The notes beneath the pieces were generated by a model, which worked only from the letters and a program-made list of their open reading frames with translations, was not told the DNA's origin and did no database searches. Below, in pieces: positions 41,905-52,256 of a DNA stretch of 64,000 nt. The stretch comes from Bemisia tabaci (taxonomy: Eukaryota > Arthropoda > Insecta > Hemiptera > Aleyrodidae), in contig NC_092801.1 of assembly GCF_918797505.1 (NCBI RefSeq), forward strand, positions 16,244,001 to 16,308,000. Direction: 5' to 3'. How positions within the stretch are numbered: the stretch's first letter is position 1; each line of letters opens with the position of its first letter. Made by a program: the position numbers and the translations under genes.

Positions 41905-42186
41905 TGGTGCCTATTGCTTTGTATACAGCTTTGTCTATAGATTGCAATAATCAGCCTGCCAGGAGTTGTAACGTCATGTAATGGTTTACTTTTCTACTGC
42001 TGCGTTTAAATCTCTAAGCTATCCGTTGGCAAAGTATGAAAGCTCTTTGTATTTTACGTCTCATGCCTTGTCTATCAATTCAAATCATAGGCCGCAGCGG
42101 GCTGATTATTGAAACTAATAGACGAAGAGGACCTAGGGAGTATGGAGCGATCCTATTGGTTGAAGTGGGTGATTCCTATAGACTAA
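41905..42186. mobile_element. Cluster of J fragments with a U block
   Basis: 41910-41958 is a J right end (TTGCAATAATCAGCCTGC). 41971-42020 is the U block. 42064-42093 is another J right end. 42094-42186 is a J left arm (GCGGGCTGATTATTGAAACT) that stops where G begins. Confidence 0.65.
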
Positions 42187-42190
42187 AGTA

Positions 42191-42503
42191 GAGTCCCTTT
42201 ATACTGAGAATCAAGACAACACCCCCTCATGGAGTCTCAAAAAGAAATAAAGAAAAGATTACAGAAATTGAACGTTTTTTGTAATCTTTTATCGGCCCAT
42301 TCTCAAATTTCTTTCTCCGTTCCTACTCTCATTCCGTTTGTTCCTTGCCGAACCCGTAATTTCCTGGTCCATTCCAGATTATAATCTTTGCAATCGGTGA
42401 AAATGTAATCTTTATTCTTGTTTGTGACACTGTGAAGGCCTAAAATACGGGAACCAATCAGAAATGGATTCACATTGTCTCGACTCTCAGTATAAAGGGA
42501 CTC
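42191..42503. mobile_element. Family G TIR element, complete
   Basis: GAGTCCCTTTATACTGAGA to CTCTCAGTATAAAGGGACTC with TA on both sides (42189-42190, 42504-42505). The interior has GTAATCTTTTATCGG and GAAAATGTAATCTTTATTC. No coding capacity. Right-end fragments are at 2499 and 50957, each fused to family E. Confidence 0.82.
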
Positions 42504-42909
42504 TAGATCCAAGTGACTTTTTTTTTCTAAAGTTGCCTTTTCTCTATACAAAAACGAAGGAATTACCTCCGCATTGGAACAGCGGTCGCTTTCGCTGGTA
42601 CTGCTCGGTGTTTGCATAAAAGTAAAAGTTCGCGTTGACCGAAACGGCCACATTCAGTCTCGTGAGCGGCTCGACGGGCCGGGCCACACACAAATCCAAT
42701 TAGCTCCCCGATGTTGGACCACAAACTCGCCGTTTCCATTTTCATGGTATTCCAAAGTTGGGGAGAAAAACGGGATGAACATGGGTCTCCATCGCCTGGC
42801 GAAAGTTATCTAGGGTTTGGCATTGAACACGAGATAAGTCTGAATTTGGGAAAGTTGGTTCGTCCGAAAACGGTTTCAGCACAGCGAAAAAAGAGACGCT
42901 GCCCCCACA
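42504..42909. other. Unassigned sequence, no gene recognised
   Basis: Frames of 60-116 codons on both strands, the longest running into G. No motif recognised. Confidence 0.3.
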
Positions 42910-43221
42910 CTGCCGTGCTAGGGAAGAACGCTGTATGAACATCCGAGAGTTGTCAAATTTTCCTTGATAAAACATGTATTGTTCACACATTAGCGATTAT
43001 GTCATTGGCGAGCAATTTTTAAAGTTTTCGCAGGGCATTCAAATGTTGATAAATTTCCTCTCAGAAATATTTATTTTGGAAGGAAGTTATGAGTATGTTT
43101 CCAATCATCTGAAAAATCGGAGGAGAAATTTTCACAAATTTTCCTGGAAAGTCGTTATTAGTCGCAGTAAATTTGGCATCACCTGATGGCTCGTACGGCG
43201 ATCTTCCATACTGCCGTGCTA
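42910..43221. mobile_element. Family H element with an aberrant right end
   Basis: The left end CTGCCGTGCTAGGGAAGAAC is normal. The right arm reaches GCTCGTACGGCGATCTTCCAT, then CTGCCGTGCTA, which is a left-type terminus in place of the expected right end. A4 follows immediately. Confidence 0.7.
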
Positions 43222-43441
43222 CACTGGAAAAAAAAAAAAAAAACAACACATTGGATCTAGAGTCCAGACTCTTGAAAACATTGACAAGAAAAAGGATTTT
43301 TGATTCAATCGGATTTAAGCTTAAATCCAAAGGAAATCCGCTCAAATTGAGAGGCTTGGTTCTTGATTTAAGCAAAAACTCCGATTGAATCAAGAGTATT
43401 TTTTCTTGTCGATGTAGATCCAATGTGTTTTTTTTCCAGTG
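43222..43441. mobile_element. Family A foldback MITE with a terminal-arm deletion (A4)
   Basis: CACTGGAAAAAAAAAAAAA to TTTTTTTTCCAGTG, 220 bp. The right arm lacks the block between GATGT and TAGATCC found in other copies, including GTCTGGACTC. Left flank TA, right flank TC. Confidence 0.85.
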
Positions 43442-43904
43442 TCCGAATTTCTGAGATTATCCTTAAATATTCCTTATTTTAATAGGGCGAGGAGTCAAGA
43501 CCTATTTCCTGAAAATGTTTCCCCTATCCCAAAAGATGCATTCAAACATCGTCAATGCACTTGATTTATTTTCCATGAGCTCATTTTCGTCCTTGTGGTC
43601 ATTGGTTTGGTCAATATTTGTTATCTTTTCACTTTCCTGCAATTTCAGTTTCCGCATACATGTGCGTTCTCTTCCATACGTGTTCAGCCGCTTTAATGTA
43701 TTTTATTTTATGTTTTTCTTTATTCAAAATAAAGAGAACTACAAAGTATTAACTCTATTTGCTGCAACTACAAGTTACAAACTATTTACTATGTTTTAGT
43801 GGGTAGGTTGGAGTGCCATCGGCCACCTGTTAGTGGGTAGGCTGGAGTATTTTATTAATGTATTGCTAAATGTGTGCCCAAACTTTATACACGCCCCGCT
43901 ATAA
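43442..43904. other. Unassigned AT-rich sequence
   Basis: A 94-codon frame (43515-43799) is Phe/Ser/Leu-rich and could look like membrane segments, but its composition matches the T-rich DNA. A GTGGGTAGG..GGAGT block occurs twice near 43800 and 43833. Confidence 0.3.
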
Positions 43905-43966
43905 TAACTCGATTTGTTCCTCTTTCAGGTGAGTGCTGATGAGCTTATGTATTGCAATGGGTTGTG
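43905..43966 (+). promoter_or_regulatory. Candidate recursive splice site with RS-exon (RS2)
   Basis: TTTGTTCCTCTTTCAG ending at 43928 is a strong 3' splice site. GTGAGTGC follows with no gap, and a second 5' splice site, TTGTG|GTGAGTAG, begins at 43967, giving a 38-nt segment. ATAATAAC just upstream could serve as a branch point. It is the best of the three candidates on the + strand. It may instead be the first of two real exons, see the next entry. Confidence 0.5.
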
Positions 43967-44123
43967 GTGAGTAGTCGCTAGTCTACTTTATTAGCTGCTT
44001 CCTTGTACCTGTCAGTCTTCTCTACCCACAGCGAAGGGAGGGAAGTCGGGATAAATGCACTGTAATTCGGTCTCAAGATCGTGTGGATGTGTTAATTAAT
44101 CCATTTTAATTTGCGCCTCTCAG

Positions 44124-44195
44124 GAACATGCAAGGTTGCCGTCACAACCAGAAAGTGTCATAATGAAAGAGCTCTAGCTTGTGCTGTTGCCTTCT
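44124..44195 (+). other. Candidate 72-nt exon downstream of RS2
   Basis: It is preceded by TTTGCGCCTCTCAG and followed by TTCT|GTAAGTATT, both good splice signals. Joined to the 38-nt segment 43929-43966 across a 157-bp intron, one frame runs from an ATG in that segment through the end of this one (about 33 codons, cysteine-rich). I recognise no protein. It could be a small gene, a non-coding RNA exon or coincidence. Confidence 0.3.
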
Positions 44196-44418
44196 GTAAG
44201 TATTCTCACCCTTAGATGACTGACATGGGTTAAACTGACCCGAGGTTTATTATTCTCTGACAACCCAGTCAGTGCCCTGCACATGAACAGTTGAGCTTCA
44301 CAATATTCTCTAAACTAACTCTGAAAAAAAAGAAGATTTTTTGGTCAGTATTGAAAACAGCAAAAATTTTAGGTATTATACATTGTTTGTATATACTACC
44401 CTTTACCCCTAAAACGAA

Positions 44419-44922
44419 TCGAGATGTAGCATGTGTGAGGATTTTGCGATTTGACTGTTGATTCTTACGTAAAAGTTCGCGAGAAACACGATGGTGCCAC
44501 TGGTTTTCTCTAAAATCAACTCCCAAGCTCAAAAAAGCTCTCAAAGTTGAGGCCAAAATGGAGGGGATATCCCACGCTATCCTGAGAGTCCACATCTACA
44601 CCAAGACAAACTCTCCATGCGAAGATAGGAAGCAAATACATTAGCAGTGTTGCCGTGTTTTCAATTTTAGAGTCCCCAAATAAAGTGGCAGCCCTGTCAG
44701 TGTATTTGCTCCCTATCTTTGCATGGAGAGTTCGTCTTGGTGTAGAGGTGGACCCTCAGGATAGCGTAGGATATCCCCTCCGTTTTGGCCTCAACTTGAG
44801 AGCTTTTTTTGAGTTTGGAGTTGATTTCATAGAAAACCAGTGGCACCATCGTGTTTCTCGCGAACTTTTACCTGAGAATCAACAGTCAAATCGCAAATTC
44901 CTCACACATGCAACATCTCCAT
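44419..44922. mobile_element. Family E foldback, complete (E5)
   Basis: CGAGATGTAGCATGTGTGAG to ACATGCAACATCTCCAT, 504 bp, with both arms and spacer. A 188-codon frame beginning at 44655 starts in its spacer and runs through the right arm into unrelated GC-rich DNA, so it is spurious. Confidence 0.88.
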
Positions 44923-45252
44923 TTGTGCTCGGGTTTTTCGTCTTATTCGACAACGAGGTGGAGCGCACAAGTGGCGGTTTCAGAGGCGTGTTGCGTGTTG
45001 CGTGTAACGTCTGTATCGCCGTTTATCCGATCTGGGTCGTCAGTGTGACCGCGGCCGGCGGCCCGGTTGATCGACCGACGAACCGCCGTCGTCCGTCCAG
45101 ACGTTTGATGACCGCCATTCGCCCGATTTCGTTGAGCAATCCGACGAGTCGCTATCATACTCCCGTGACGAGAATCCCTTGCAGTCAAGAGGAATCCACC
45201 ATGAATGTCTTGCATCATTGATATGAATCCTTTTAATTGCATTTTCGGTCTC
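44923..45252. other. GC-rich islet, no gene recognised
   Basis: CGGCCGGCGGCCCGG near 45050. Frames on both strands overlap. Nothing recognised. Confidence 0.3.
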
Positions 45253-45304
45253 ATTAAGAGTGAAGCACTGTTAAACGGTCAAGTTGGAAAGTGATGAGTA
45301 GAAG
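45253..45304 (+). repeat. 52-bp direct repeat, left copy
   Basis: ATTAAGAGTGAAGCACTGTT to AGTGATGAGTAGAAG. It ends exactly where the CAGAGATGG element starts and recurs at 45713 with two substitutions. Confidence 0.85.
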
Positions 45305-45712
45305 CAGAGATGGAAAGTAAAATTTCATAAGGCTCGAATAAATTTCACAAAACTTGAAATTTATTAATTCTTTTTTAGAATTATTGATAGAACCTTTGAA
45401 GGTCTAAAAGCGTTTGAGATGGTCTTTCTGTTGATGCTGCGATATTATGCTTCTCTACTGAAGGTGCGAGACACAAAGAGGGGGCAAAAAGGGGAGTTTA
45501 GAGGGAAAAATCCCAACCTATAACCTCTAAACTAAACGAAAACATTCGCAACGCGCGAATGTTTCAGGCTTGGGGTAAAAAATTTCAAAATTTAGAATTA
45601 CTATTTCTAGGCGTTTCTTAGCCTCCTGAATGTATCCCCAGAAGTTTTAATATATTTCATTAAATTTCGTGAAATTTCATTCGAATAAATTTCATGAAAT
45701 TTTCCATCTCTG
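45305..45712. mobile_element. TIR element with CAGAGATGGAAA ends
   Basis: CAGAGATGGAAAGTAAAATT to AAATTTTCCATCTCTG, 408 bp, with inner arms AATAAATTTCACAAAA and TTCGAATAAATTTCATG. The C-A-G-A-G start would suit hAT, but instead of an 8-bp duplication it is flanked exactly by a 52-bp direct repeat. Confidence 0.75.
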
Positions 45713-45764
45713 ATTAAGAGTGAAGCACTGTTAAACGGTCAAGTCGGAAAGTGATGAGCAGAAG
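45713..45764 (+). repeat. 52-bp direct repeat, right copy
   Basis: Same as 45253-45304 except T to C at two positions (AAGTCGGAAAG and GAGCAGAAG). Confidence 0.85.
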
Positions 45765-45772
45765 TCAGGCTC

Positions 45773-45955
45773 CGCATCAATGGGTCGGTTGCGCTGGTCA
45801 TAGAATCGTGGTTTGCTGCTTCAATCTCGTAGATCAGCTTAAAATATTAAGATCCGTTTAAACAGCAACTTTCCACGTTCAATATGACCCGAGATATCGC
45901 CCTTTGAAATATTCATCATGACGTCATCCTCCGCGAAAGCGAACTTGGCCACTGA
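45773..45955 (+). mobile_element. Family AA left-half fragment
   Basis: AATGGGTCGGTTGCGCTGGT, ATAGAATCGTGGTTTG, CGAGATATCGCCCTTTGAAA and TGACGTCATCCTCCGCG follow the order of the left arm of the AA foldback at 56229. Confidence 0.65.
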
Positions 45956-46841
45956 TCTGAAACAGAGGTGATTCTCGGAAATTTTCCGTACCGGGCCTCA
46001 CTCATCTGAGCGCATGTAGAGCAATCGATTTATATCAAAGCTAACCACCTCACCTCACTCCGATTTTTTATCATGAGTGTGTATAAGGATGAAGTTGCCA
46101 ACTTCGAGAGTCACCACTGGACTGAACTACCAAAACGCGCAAAACTCGCAGATGTCCGTTCGCCACTTACGTTACGTTACATTGTAGCGGAGACCAACAA
46201 CATCCAACACGGAACAACCAGTTAACCGCTCCAGATAGTTGATAGGAGGCCGCTTCTATTTTGCCTCGTTGCCTTGTTGCCTTGAAACTAGAGCCAATAT
46301 TTCCACACTCCTATCTCTGCTGTGATAGCGAGGAGAGCAGTAAGTGCAAAAATGAAGTTTTGAGAAAAAGGCCGCACAAGCGTCTGAGCGGAAAAGAGGG
46401 TTATGCAAAACGGCCAAAAAGTGACCCCGCGGGGATTGTACGAAACTTTGTGGGATGATTGTATAGGTCATTTTGGGCCCACATCTGTTAGGATTTCGTG
46501 TACGGTGTATCTAAAATGGCCAGACACAGTGGTTCCTTATTGCAAAATGTAATCCATTTGGTATCTGCTCGTTACCGTGGACGATCAAAAATACAGGGTG
46601 GTCTTTTTTACGTTTTAATTTTGATTGAGATTTCCATCCGGCATAGTGATGAAGACAAAGAAGTATGGATTTATTCAATTATTTGATCAAATCTCCCAGA
46701 ATCTTCATTCCCCCAAAAAAGTCCGTTTTTATCGCTTCAATTTGGCAAGGCGAAGTCCTGCTACTCATGGGCCAGGATGTGCCGCGCTGTGCTAATTGCG
46801 AGAGACACCAGGTATCGCCGCATTTTTCAGGAATACCGCCT
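45956..46841. other. Unassigned sequence, no gene seen
   Basis: About 890 bp with frames of 60-71 codons, none recognised and several overlapping on opposite strands. No repeat termini. Confidence 0.35.
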
Positions 46842-47089
46842 TCCTGACGCAAAACACCGTATGAACAATCGAATGTTGCCAACTTTCCTTCGAGAAAGTA
46901 TTAATTTCTGAGGAAAATTACGAATATTTCCTCAAATTGTCCAGGTACTGTAGATCAAATCACAAAATAAAATTTCGTGGAGAGCTTAAAGGCAATAACT
47001 CAAAAGCCTCTCAAGTATTTTGTTGTTTATCAGAAAGAAATGTAGCAACGCCCTCATGATCTTCCGGCATTTTTCCTCAGCACAACATA
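46842..47089. mobile_element. Family H element, degenerate
   Basis: CCTGACGCAAAACACCGTAT, GAATGTTGCCAACTTTCC, then at the right GTAGCAACGCCCTCATG and TTTTTCCTCAGCACAAC. Termini are badly drifted, so an old copy. Confidence 0.6.
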
Positions 47090-47349
47090 ATAAACCGCAG
47101 TCACTGTGCCACTACTGCGGCACTACTCACTCTGCTGCCCTATTACCACAAAGCGGTACTCGTTGTCGTAGGTGCTGAACGTATTTTGGCCCTATTGTTG
47201 AGCTTTTTGCCCTATTGATGAGTTTTTGGCCCTTTTGATGATTCAATATCAAATGACCTTCATCGATAAAATGCATGGCTAAGATAGGGATTTATCGATT
47301 AGGATCATTTAATAACGCTTCAACAATCGACCTACAAGTGAAACGCCGT

Positions 47350-47504
47350 CGGTTGCGTGGCGAGCTTTGCGATATATTGATTGATCTGCCTATGGAAAAA
47401 GATCGATAGACAGTACGTTCGCAGGGCACACTTCAATAATCGATTCTTTACCATAGCTTCAAATAAGGAATTCTAGATAATCGATCATTCACGCCTCGCC
47501 ACTG
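47350..47504. mobile_element. Family B element, diverged (B5)
   Basis: TCGGTTGCGTGGCGAGCTTT with GATATATTGATTG at the left and CATTCACGCCTCGCCACTG at the right. The central TTCGCTGCGAACACC is eroded. No target duplication found. Confidence 0.65.
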
Positions 47505-47516
47505 GTTCTTTCCTCT

Positions 47517-47792
47517 GCGGGCCGATTATTGAAACTGGTAGACAAAGCGATAGACAAAGAAGACATAGGGAGTATAGAGCGATCCTATTGGTTGACATGG
47601 TTGGTTCTAATAGACTAAGGAAGAAAATGATGGACTAACTGGTGGGTCTTTGGTGGGTTGCCATTAGTTAGTCTATTACCTGCCTCCTATGTCCATTGCC
47701 ACCACCCGCTTCCACCAATAGGATCCCTCTATAACCTTTTTGTCTTCTTTGTCTATTACTTTGTCTACCAATTTCAATAATAATCAGCCCGC
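47517..47792. mobile_element. Family J foldback, complete (J15)
   Basis: GCGGGCCGATTATTGAAACT to TTTCAATAATAATCAGCCCGC without interruption, 276 bp. Confidence 0.85.
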
Positions 47793-48280
47793 AGGAGGCC
47801 CCTATTGGAGCCTCATTGGTCTTTGTGACCACGAGAGGCTCAACTAAGTCCGCATAATGGCATTATAAAAAAGAAAATGTGTGCAAATTTTGAGTGGAAT
47901 TCATCGATCCAACTGCAGAATTGGGTCCTTGAAAGGAATTACAATGGTTTCTCACAGCAAAAAGCGAGTCACAGAGGAGAAAAATTCTAAGATGTTGACA
48001 AACGTTAAGGTAGTGCCGACCTACCCCAAAATTTTGCAATATCACGTATCCCGTGTTTCGCTCCAACCAAATGTTTGCCCCCTTCAACTTTTCTACTCTG
48101 CCTCAAAGTCTTCGAGTCAGCGAAAAAGATACACTGATCTTCTTCAATTTTTCGGAGATGCAATTCTACCAACTTAGAAGTCGGAATAGTCGTATTACGT
48201 GTTTCACCCCGTCTAACTTTTCTACTATGCGTTAAAGTCTTTGAGTGAGCAGAAGAGGTCAAGTTTTCCGACGTTCGATG
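47793..48280. other. Unassigned sequence with an imperfect direct repeat
   Basis: Blocks containing CCCGTGTTTCGCTCC...CAACTTTTCTACTCTGCC (about 48050) and GTGTTTCACCCCGTCTAAC...TTTTCTACTATGCG (about 48198) are similar over roughly 60 bp and distantly resemble the U block. No gene seen. Confidence 0.35.
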
Positions 48281-48446
48281 CAGTGCGGCGAGGCGTAAAT
48301 GATTGATTTTCGATAATACCCCATTTGAAGCAATGACAAGGAATCGATTATTAAGGTGTTCGTTAAGAACACCCTGTTTGTCAATCCTTTTCCATAGGTT
48401 CAAATGACAGGTAAATCGATATAACTTAAAGCACGCCACGCCACTG
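48281..48446. mobile_element. Family B element, diverged (B6)
   Basis: CAGTGCGGCGAGGCGTAAAT at the left and GCACGCCACGCCACTG at the right, with GGTGTTCGTTAAGAACACC in the middle. The flanks (GTTCGATG, ATTGTATG) match at five of eight positions. Confidence 0.75.
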
Positions 48447-48668
48447 ATTGTATGGTTATGGAAGTTTACCTACTTGAAAGTCGAAAAAGTATTTTTTGTC
48501 GTATTTTTTATTTTTTATAGTGGTAAATCATCATCGATATCCCTTTCGAGAAGCTACTTCCAAAGTTACACTGCTTTTTTACACTCGAAATTTGCAAAAA
48601 TCGTCCTTAAAATGATGCTAAGGCAAGAATCTGCTCGAACCTCCACTAACCATAATGTATAAACAAAT

Positions 48669-48908
48669 GGATCGTACTCGATATATCAAATTGGTGAGAT
48701 TCGATATCGATTGGTTCAACTTGTAAACATAGCCTCAAAAGTCATTTGAGTACTTGCGATTGATTTTTTATTCGAATGATCATTAGATTTCTTTTTATAC
48801 TCGAGTATGAAATAGCACTTTTCTCACTAAAATTCTAAAATTTTATTTGAGGTTATGTTCTTATGTTTTGATCCAAACGATACATCGAACTACCATCGAA
48901 TGCGATCT
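48669..48908. mobile_element. Family T foldback (T2)
   Basis: GATCGTACTCGATATATC and AACTTGTAAACATAGCCT at the left, GAGGTTATGTTCTTATG and CGAATGCGATC at the right. Same order as T1. Confidence 0.65.
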
Positions 48909-48924
48909 ATATAGGGCCACCTAC

Positions 48925-49178
48925 GCTGCGGTGCTAAGGAAGAACGCCGTATGAACATTCGAGAGTTGCCAAATTTCCTTCGATAAAATGTTCATTCGTG
49001 AGGAAAGTTATAAATATTTTCCCTTGAAATTTTCAGGAACTTTAGGTGAAGTAGCGAGCAAAAGTATCTGAAAAATTGGAAAGAAAATATTTACAAGTTT
49101 ACCAGGAAATTTGTGTCTTATCGAAGGAAATTTGGCAACGCTTGGAGGTTCATACGGCGTTTTTCCTTTGCACGGCAG
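48925..49178. mobile_element. Family H TIR element, joined to U composite
   Basis: CTGCGGTGCTAAGGAAGAAC to TTTCCTTTGCACGGCAG, 254 bp. The sequence following the right end matches, inverted, the sequence preceding H at 29727. Confidence 0.85.
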
Positions 49179-49375
49179 AATAGTCATTTCGCAAGAAGTT
49201 GTCGCGTCATGAAATGGTTGACTTTTCTAACCTAGCGTTTAAGTCTCCAAGCTGTCCATTTGCGAGGTATCAAAGTTCTTTATCTTCTTCATCTATTACT
49301 TTGTATATCAATTCTAATAATCAGTCTGCTGGATTCGGAATCACAAAAGTTCCGAAAAGCTCCAACTACAAGATC
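49179..49375 (+). repeat. U plus J-end composite
   Basis: GTTGTCGCGTCATGAAATGG, CCTAGCGTTTAAGTCTCC and TCAATTCTAATAATCAGTCT, then GATTCGGAATCACAAAAG. It is the mirror of 29565-29726. Confidence 0.7.
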
Positions 49376-49504
49376 GAATTACAAAGAAAATTCTCTGAAA
49401 AATTAAACAGAAAATATTCACGAATTTTCCTGAAAATCGTAATTAATCTAAGAAAATTTGGCAACTGACGAGGGTTTATGCAGCGTTTTTCCTTAGCACG
49501 GCAG
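49376..49504 (+). mobile_element. Family H right-half fragment
   Basis: AGAAAATTTGGCAACTGACG and TTTTTCCTTAGCACGGCAG at the end. The left half is missing. Confidence 0.65.
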
Positions 49505-49954
49505 TACGGGGAATAACATATACGAACACGACCCTAAGTCTTTCCTCCAGGACGCGAAAGTTCACCACGTCCAAAACTTTCTCCGAGGATCGCATCGAAA
49601 ATCAAAATCCGGCAGCACCGCGATGTTTAAGCGATGTCATGCGCGATGCATGAGGATGAGCCCTCCTGGTCCAGGACGCGGACGCGCGGTATGGATGCTG
49701 CTCTTGCCCAATGCTCGCAATTACCGCATTACGCAACCCGCCGGCCCATCCTCGTGCAACAGGGATCCCCCCTCCCCACATTTTGCATCATCCCAGTCCG
49801 AAATGCCTCAAATCATGTTTGACGAGTCCACATGTCCGATTGCAGCATGCAGTCTTGCACAAGGCGCCCCGGCGGAGAGCACATCTAGCGGCGTGCGATT
49901 GAACGGGCTCTTGTTTTTGTACCGACTAATTAAAGTCCGGGTGATACATAAGGG
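49505..49954. other. GC-rich islet with overlapping frames
   Basis: Three + strand frames (62-111 codons) cover 49623-49958. The longest has a Cys/Pro-rich middle but no recognised motif. Unassigned. Confidence 0.25.
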
Positions 49955-50192
49955 ATAACAGGTTATGGGCCTCCCGGCGTTATCAAATTTATTGTGATAA
50001 AATATGAATTGTTTAAAAAATTTACAAATATTTGTCTCTGGAATTTTTTGCTAATTTTATTCAAACTTTCATCTAAATACATCAGAGCATTTCAAGGACA
50101 TGTATAAATAAGTTTCCCCAAGGGTGGTATGTTTTGAAGGAAGAAAGTTGGCAACGTACAAAGACAAATACGACGTTCCTCCTTACATAGCA
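49955..50192. mobile_element. Family H element, very degenerate
   Basis: GGGCCTCCCGGCGTTATCAA and TGTGATAAAATATGAATT on the left, GAAAGTTGGCAACGTACAA and CGACGTTCCTCCTTAC on the right. Assignment rests on the spacing and order of these blocks. Confidence 0.5.
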
Positions 50193-50447
50193 AAACGTGA
50201 CCACTGTTTCAGTATCAAAACTCAAAGATACAGCGAGGAAAAAAGGGGACAGACTGATGCAGCTCTGCCCTATTGATAGGCATCGCAGTCTCGATGAATA
50301 TCCATTAGTTTTTATTGGTGGCATCGAGGAATGTTACTTGTTATTGTCTGGATTCAATGAATCAGTTCTGCTGTCCGTCTACTTTTTTGCATTGCATCTC
50401 TAAAATGAAATTGGACATAACACAAAAACATAAGGAGTTTCAAAATA

Positions 50448-50956
50448 ATGGAGATGTTGCCTGTGTGTGAGGGATTTGCGATTTGACTGTTGATTCTCAT
50501 GTAAAAGTTCGCGAGAAACACAATGGTGCCACAGGTTTTCTCTGAAATCAACTCCCAAGCTCAAAAAAAGCTCTCAAGTTGAGGCCAAAATGGAGGGGAT
50601 ATCCCACGCTAACCTGAGAGTCCACCTCTACATCAAGACAAACTCTCCATGCAAAGATAGGGAGCAAATACGTTAGCAGGGCTGACGTGTTTTCAGTTTT
50701 AGAGCCCCCAAATAAAGTGGCAGCCCTGTCAATGTATTTTCTCTCTATCTTTGCATAGAGAGTTTGTCTTGATGTAGAGGTGGACTCTCAGGATAGCGTG
50801 GGATATCCCCTCCATTTTGGCCTCATCTTGAGAGCTTTTTTGGTGCCTGGGAGTTGATTTCAGAGAAAACCAGTGGCACCATCGTGTTTCTCGCGAACTT
50901 TCACGTAAGAATCCACAGACAAATCGCAAATTCCTTACACGAGCAACATCTCCATT
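50448..50956. mobile_element. Family E foldback, complete (E6)
   Basis: ATGGAGATGTTGCCTGTGTG to ACGAGCAACATCTCCATT, about 509 bp, both arms and spacer present. It runs directly into a G fragment. Confidence 0.88.
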
Positions 50957-51100
50957 CCCCGGTCCATCCCATATTATAATCTTCCCAATCGGTGAAAATG
51001 TAATCCTCATTCCCGTTTGTGACACTGTGAAGGCCTAAAATAGGAAACCAATCAGAAATGGACTCGCATTGTCTTAACTCTCAGTACAGAGGGACTCTAC
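50957..51100 (+). mobile_element. Family G right-end fragment fused to E6
   Basis: CCCCGGTCCATCCCATATTA through ACTCTCAGTACAGAGGGACT. The junction with E is at the same point as at 2498. Confidence 0.7.
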
Positions 51101-51411
51101 CCTTAATCACCCTCCTCGTAACGGCTGACGCGAACCGCGAAGCTGCGAGACGGAAATGACACGCGCGAAGCGGTTTCGTAATTTTCGCACGGCCATACGC
51201 ATCGGAGTCAGCGCTGCGGCCGAGCAGGGCCGCGTTTGCGCGCGGGTGAATTTAATTGTTGCGGGTGGCGCGGATCGGTGGAAACGGTGCAACCGGAGAC
51301 CGGACGCCCGACACCTCCGTGAGAACCGCGGGCGTTTGTTTGGGGCGCCGGTCGTTGACCCGTCGCCGAAAATCCGCCCGGTGCGTACCGAGCTGAGTGA
51401 TCCGCGGCTGT
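51101..51411. other. GC-rich islet, no gene recognised
   Basis: CGCGCGGGTG-type sequence. Frames of 60-85 codons on both strands overlap completely. Nothing recognised. Confidence 0.3.
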
Positions 51412-51504
51412 GATACCTCCAACACAGGACGCAACCAACGAGGTCATTGAAAGAAAAGGTACTTATGCATGAGAGACCTACACAGAGAAAAACACATTTT
51501 ATTT
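51412..51504 (+). repeat. Segment duplicated at 52550
   Basis: GATACCTCCAACACAGGACG, CAACCAACGAGGTCAT and ACACAGAGAAAAACACATTT recur with changes at 52550-52640, in each case leading into a J left arm that begins GCTGATATTGATAG. Confidence 0.75.
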
Positions 51505-52256
51505 ACCTCCGGGCTAATTGCTGATATTGATAGACAAAGCCAGATACGTAGCTAGGGGGGGCTGGGGGGGCTCAAGCCCCCTCCGAAAACAAAAAAACGA
51601 GGGAAAAATGAAGAAAAGGGGGGACAGAAAATACAAAAAGGCGAGAAAAGAGGCAGATTGAACTTTCAAAATGCGTCGAAATAGATTTAAAATTTCAAAA
51701 ATTATCGAGTTGTATTGAATGCAACAATTTGAAGGTATCGGAGGCTGAAAGTAAAAAAATACGTAATTTTTCCGCAGAAATTGATGGAAAATCTGCGTCA
51801 CGGAAGCCTCAGAATGCATCCAAATAGAATTAAAATTTCAAAAATTTGCCGGGGGAGACACCCCGAACCCCCACTCTGAACTGGGAGTTATTTAATAACA
51901 ACCGAATTCCCCCTTAGCTGGAGAGGATGGGAGGAAAACCCTGCTCACCTGAACAAGCCCCCTTCGAAACAAAATCCTGGCTACGTGCCTGGACGATAGA
52001 CCAAGAAGATAAAAGGGATACGGAGGGATCCTATTAGTGGATGCAAGGGGTTGCGATGAACGAGGAAGGTAGATAGTAGACTAACTTACTGACAGCAATC
52101 CACGAGACACGAATAATAGGGTCCTGTTAGTCCATCATTTTCCCCTTTAATCTATGGGAACCAACCATCTCAACATTGAAACAATGGGATCGCTCCACAC
52201 TGCCTATGTCCTCTTTGTCTATCGCTGTGTCCAACGATTTCAACAATCAGCCAGCG
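51505..52256. mobile_element. Family J foldback interrupted by L (J16)
   Basis: The left end (GGGCTAATTGCTGATATTGA) is interrupted after GACAAAGC by L and resumes at GATAGACCAAGAAGATAAAA. The right arm ends TTTCAACAATCAGCCAGCGC. Confidence 0.8.
51541..51991. mobile_element. TIR element L
   Basis: CAGATACGTAGCTAGGGGGG to TCCTGGCTACGTGCCTG, 451 bp. Inner blocks CTCAAGCCCCCTCCGAAAAC and AAGCCCCCTTCGAAACAAAA occur near the two ends in the same orientation. No coding capacity and no clear target duplication. Confidence 0.72.

Noticed and set aside
44655..45221. 188-codon frame
   Set aside because: Its first half is family E spacer and right arm, and the second half is unrelated GC-rich DNA in a frame that is also open on the other strand.
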